From Actinomycetospora termitidis (GTDB taxonomy: Bacteria > Actinomycetota > Actinomycetes > Mycobacteriales > Pseudonocardiaceae), in NCBI RefSeq assembly GCF_030286555.1, contig NZ_JASVWF010000003.1, positions 868,001 through 932,000 of the forward strand: a stretch of 64,000 bases of DNA, read 5' to 3'. This document shows positions 63,828 through 64,000 of the stretch, piece by piece. The position numbers were made by a program, and so were the translations under genes. The first letter of the stretch is position 1. Each line of letters starts with the position of its first letter. Under the pieces are notes generated by a model that saw only the letters and a list, made by a program, of their open reading frames with translations, did not search any database and had not been told where the DNA came from.

Positions 63828-64000
63828 ATGGAGACGCGGTACGACCACGGGGGCGACGAGTTCGTCTACGTCGAGATCGACGCGGCGATGAGCCTGCCGG
63901 CGCACTTCACGTCCCTGGCGATCACCCGGCAGCTGGCCGCCGAGGCGATCGACGGCGTGGAGGAGATCTGCCCGTCGAACGCGTCCTACATGGTGCGCGT
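63828..64000 (+). CDS. KipI/PxpB-like carboxyltransferase subunit, N-terminal part (cut by window edge)
   Basis: 57 residues are visible: YDHGGDEFVYVEIDAAMSLP, LAITRQLAAEAIDGVEEICP, SNASYMVR. This matches the N-terminal part of allophanate-hydrolase-subunit-1/KipI-type proteins (5-oxoprolinase subunit B or urea/acyl-CoA carboxylase related). Starts with ATG directly after the preceding stop (TAG-ATG), so it is coupled to the molybdenum hydroxylase gene. The product beyond the edge is not seen. Confidence 0.6.
   Translation, partial: METRYDHGGDEFVYVEIDAAMSLPAHFTSLAITRQLAAEAIDGVEEICPSNASYMVR

Overview
The window looks like chromosomal DNA of a very GC-rich (about 73%) actinobacterium, most plausibly a member of the Pseudonocardiales. 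That placement is an inference from base composition, heavy use of GTG starts, dense start/stop overlaps (ATGA, GTGA, TGATG), an XRE/DUF397 regulator set, a WS/DGAT acyltransferase, a class F-type sortase and actinobacterial-style DinB. I saw no rRNA, tRNA, CRISPR array, insertion sequence or complete phage.

Layout. 1-4.6 kb: a leftward run (dienelactone hydrolase, HAD phosphatase, ChaB-like protein, CPBP protease, aldehyde dehydrogenase, and the start of an exported protein cut by the window edge). 4.7-9.9 kb: enoyl-CoA hydratase-like protein, peroxide-stress Ohr behind a perfect palindrome, esterase, a CopC-type copper pair, an L,D-transpeptidase, a macro-domain protein and an SRPBCC protein. 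9.9-13.6 kb: a pseudouridine synthase, then a lower-GC island with two DUF397 proteins, an XRE/DUF5753 regulator, a DnaJ-type zinc-finger protein and what looks like the detached N-terminal module of a conjugative DNA translocase. 13.6-19.3 kb: isochorismate synthase divergent from a P450, a VOC protein, and a complete CbiMNQO cobalt/nickel importer. 19.4-25.5 kb: PtpB-like phosphatase, a tiny CxxC protein, a PucR regulator coupled to a homocysteine methyltransferase/MTHFR fusion, WrbA, and a PNPOx-membrane-nuclease-like fusion. 25.7-35 kb: ABC-2 exporter, benzoylformate decarboxylase, epoxide hydrolase coupled to an ABC exporter, DNA polymerase IV coupled to a HAD phosphatase.

35-48 kb: small unknown proteins, a methyltransferase and FprA; then a divergent oxidative locus in which a TetR gene, a DUF4873 gene and an unknown gene run left while a diiron oxygenase, an alpha/beta hydrolase and a Baeyer-Villiger monooxygenase run right, around one inverted repeat that could control both arms. 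Quinone oxidoreductase, aldo/keto reductase, LysR regulator and TesB thioesterase follow. 48-64 kb: exported low-complexity protein, WS/DGAT plus methyltransferase, PAP2 phosphatase, sortase plus its probable excalibur-domain substrate, a 72-bp tandem-repeat tract, cell-envelope glycosyltransferases, HtrA protease, and a molybdenum hydroxylase large subunit whose frame is broken by what looks like loss of one copy of an 8-bp repeat, followed by the start of a KipI/PxpB-like gene.

Recurring architecture: most gene ends carry long hairpins (9-23 bp stems) with no T-tract. Two of them, 54 kb apart, share the same outer stem around different inner stems. The strongest leads are that hairpin family, the divergent diiron/BVMO locus, the PNPOx-nuclease fusion, the XRE/DUF397/translocase-module island, the 72-bp minisatellite, the sortase/substrate pair and the 8-bp frameshift.
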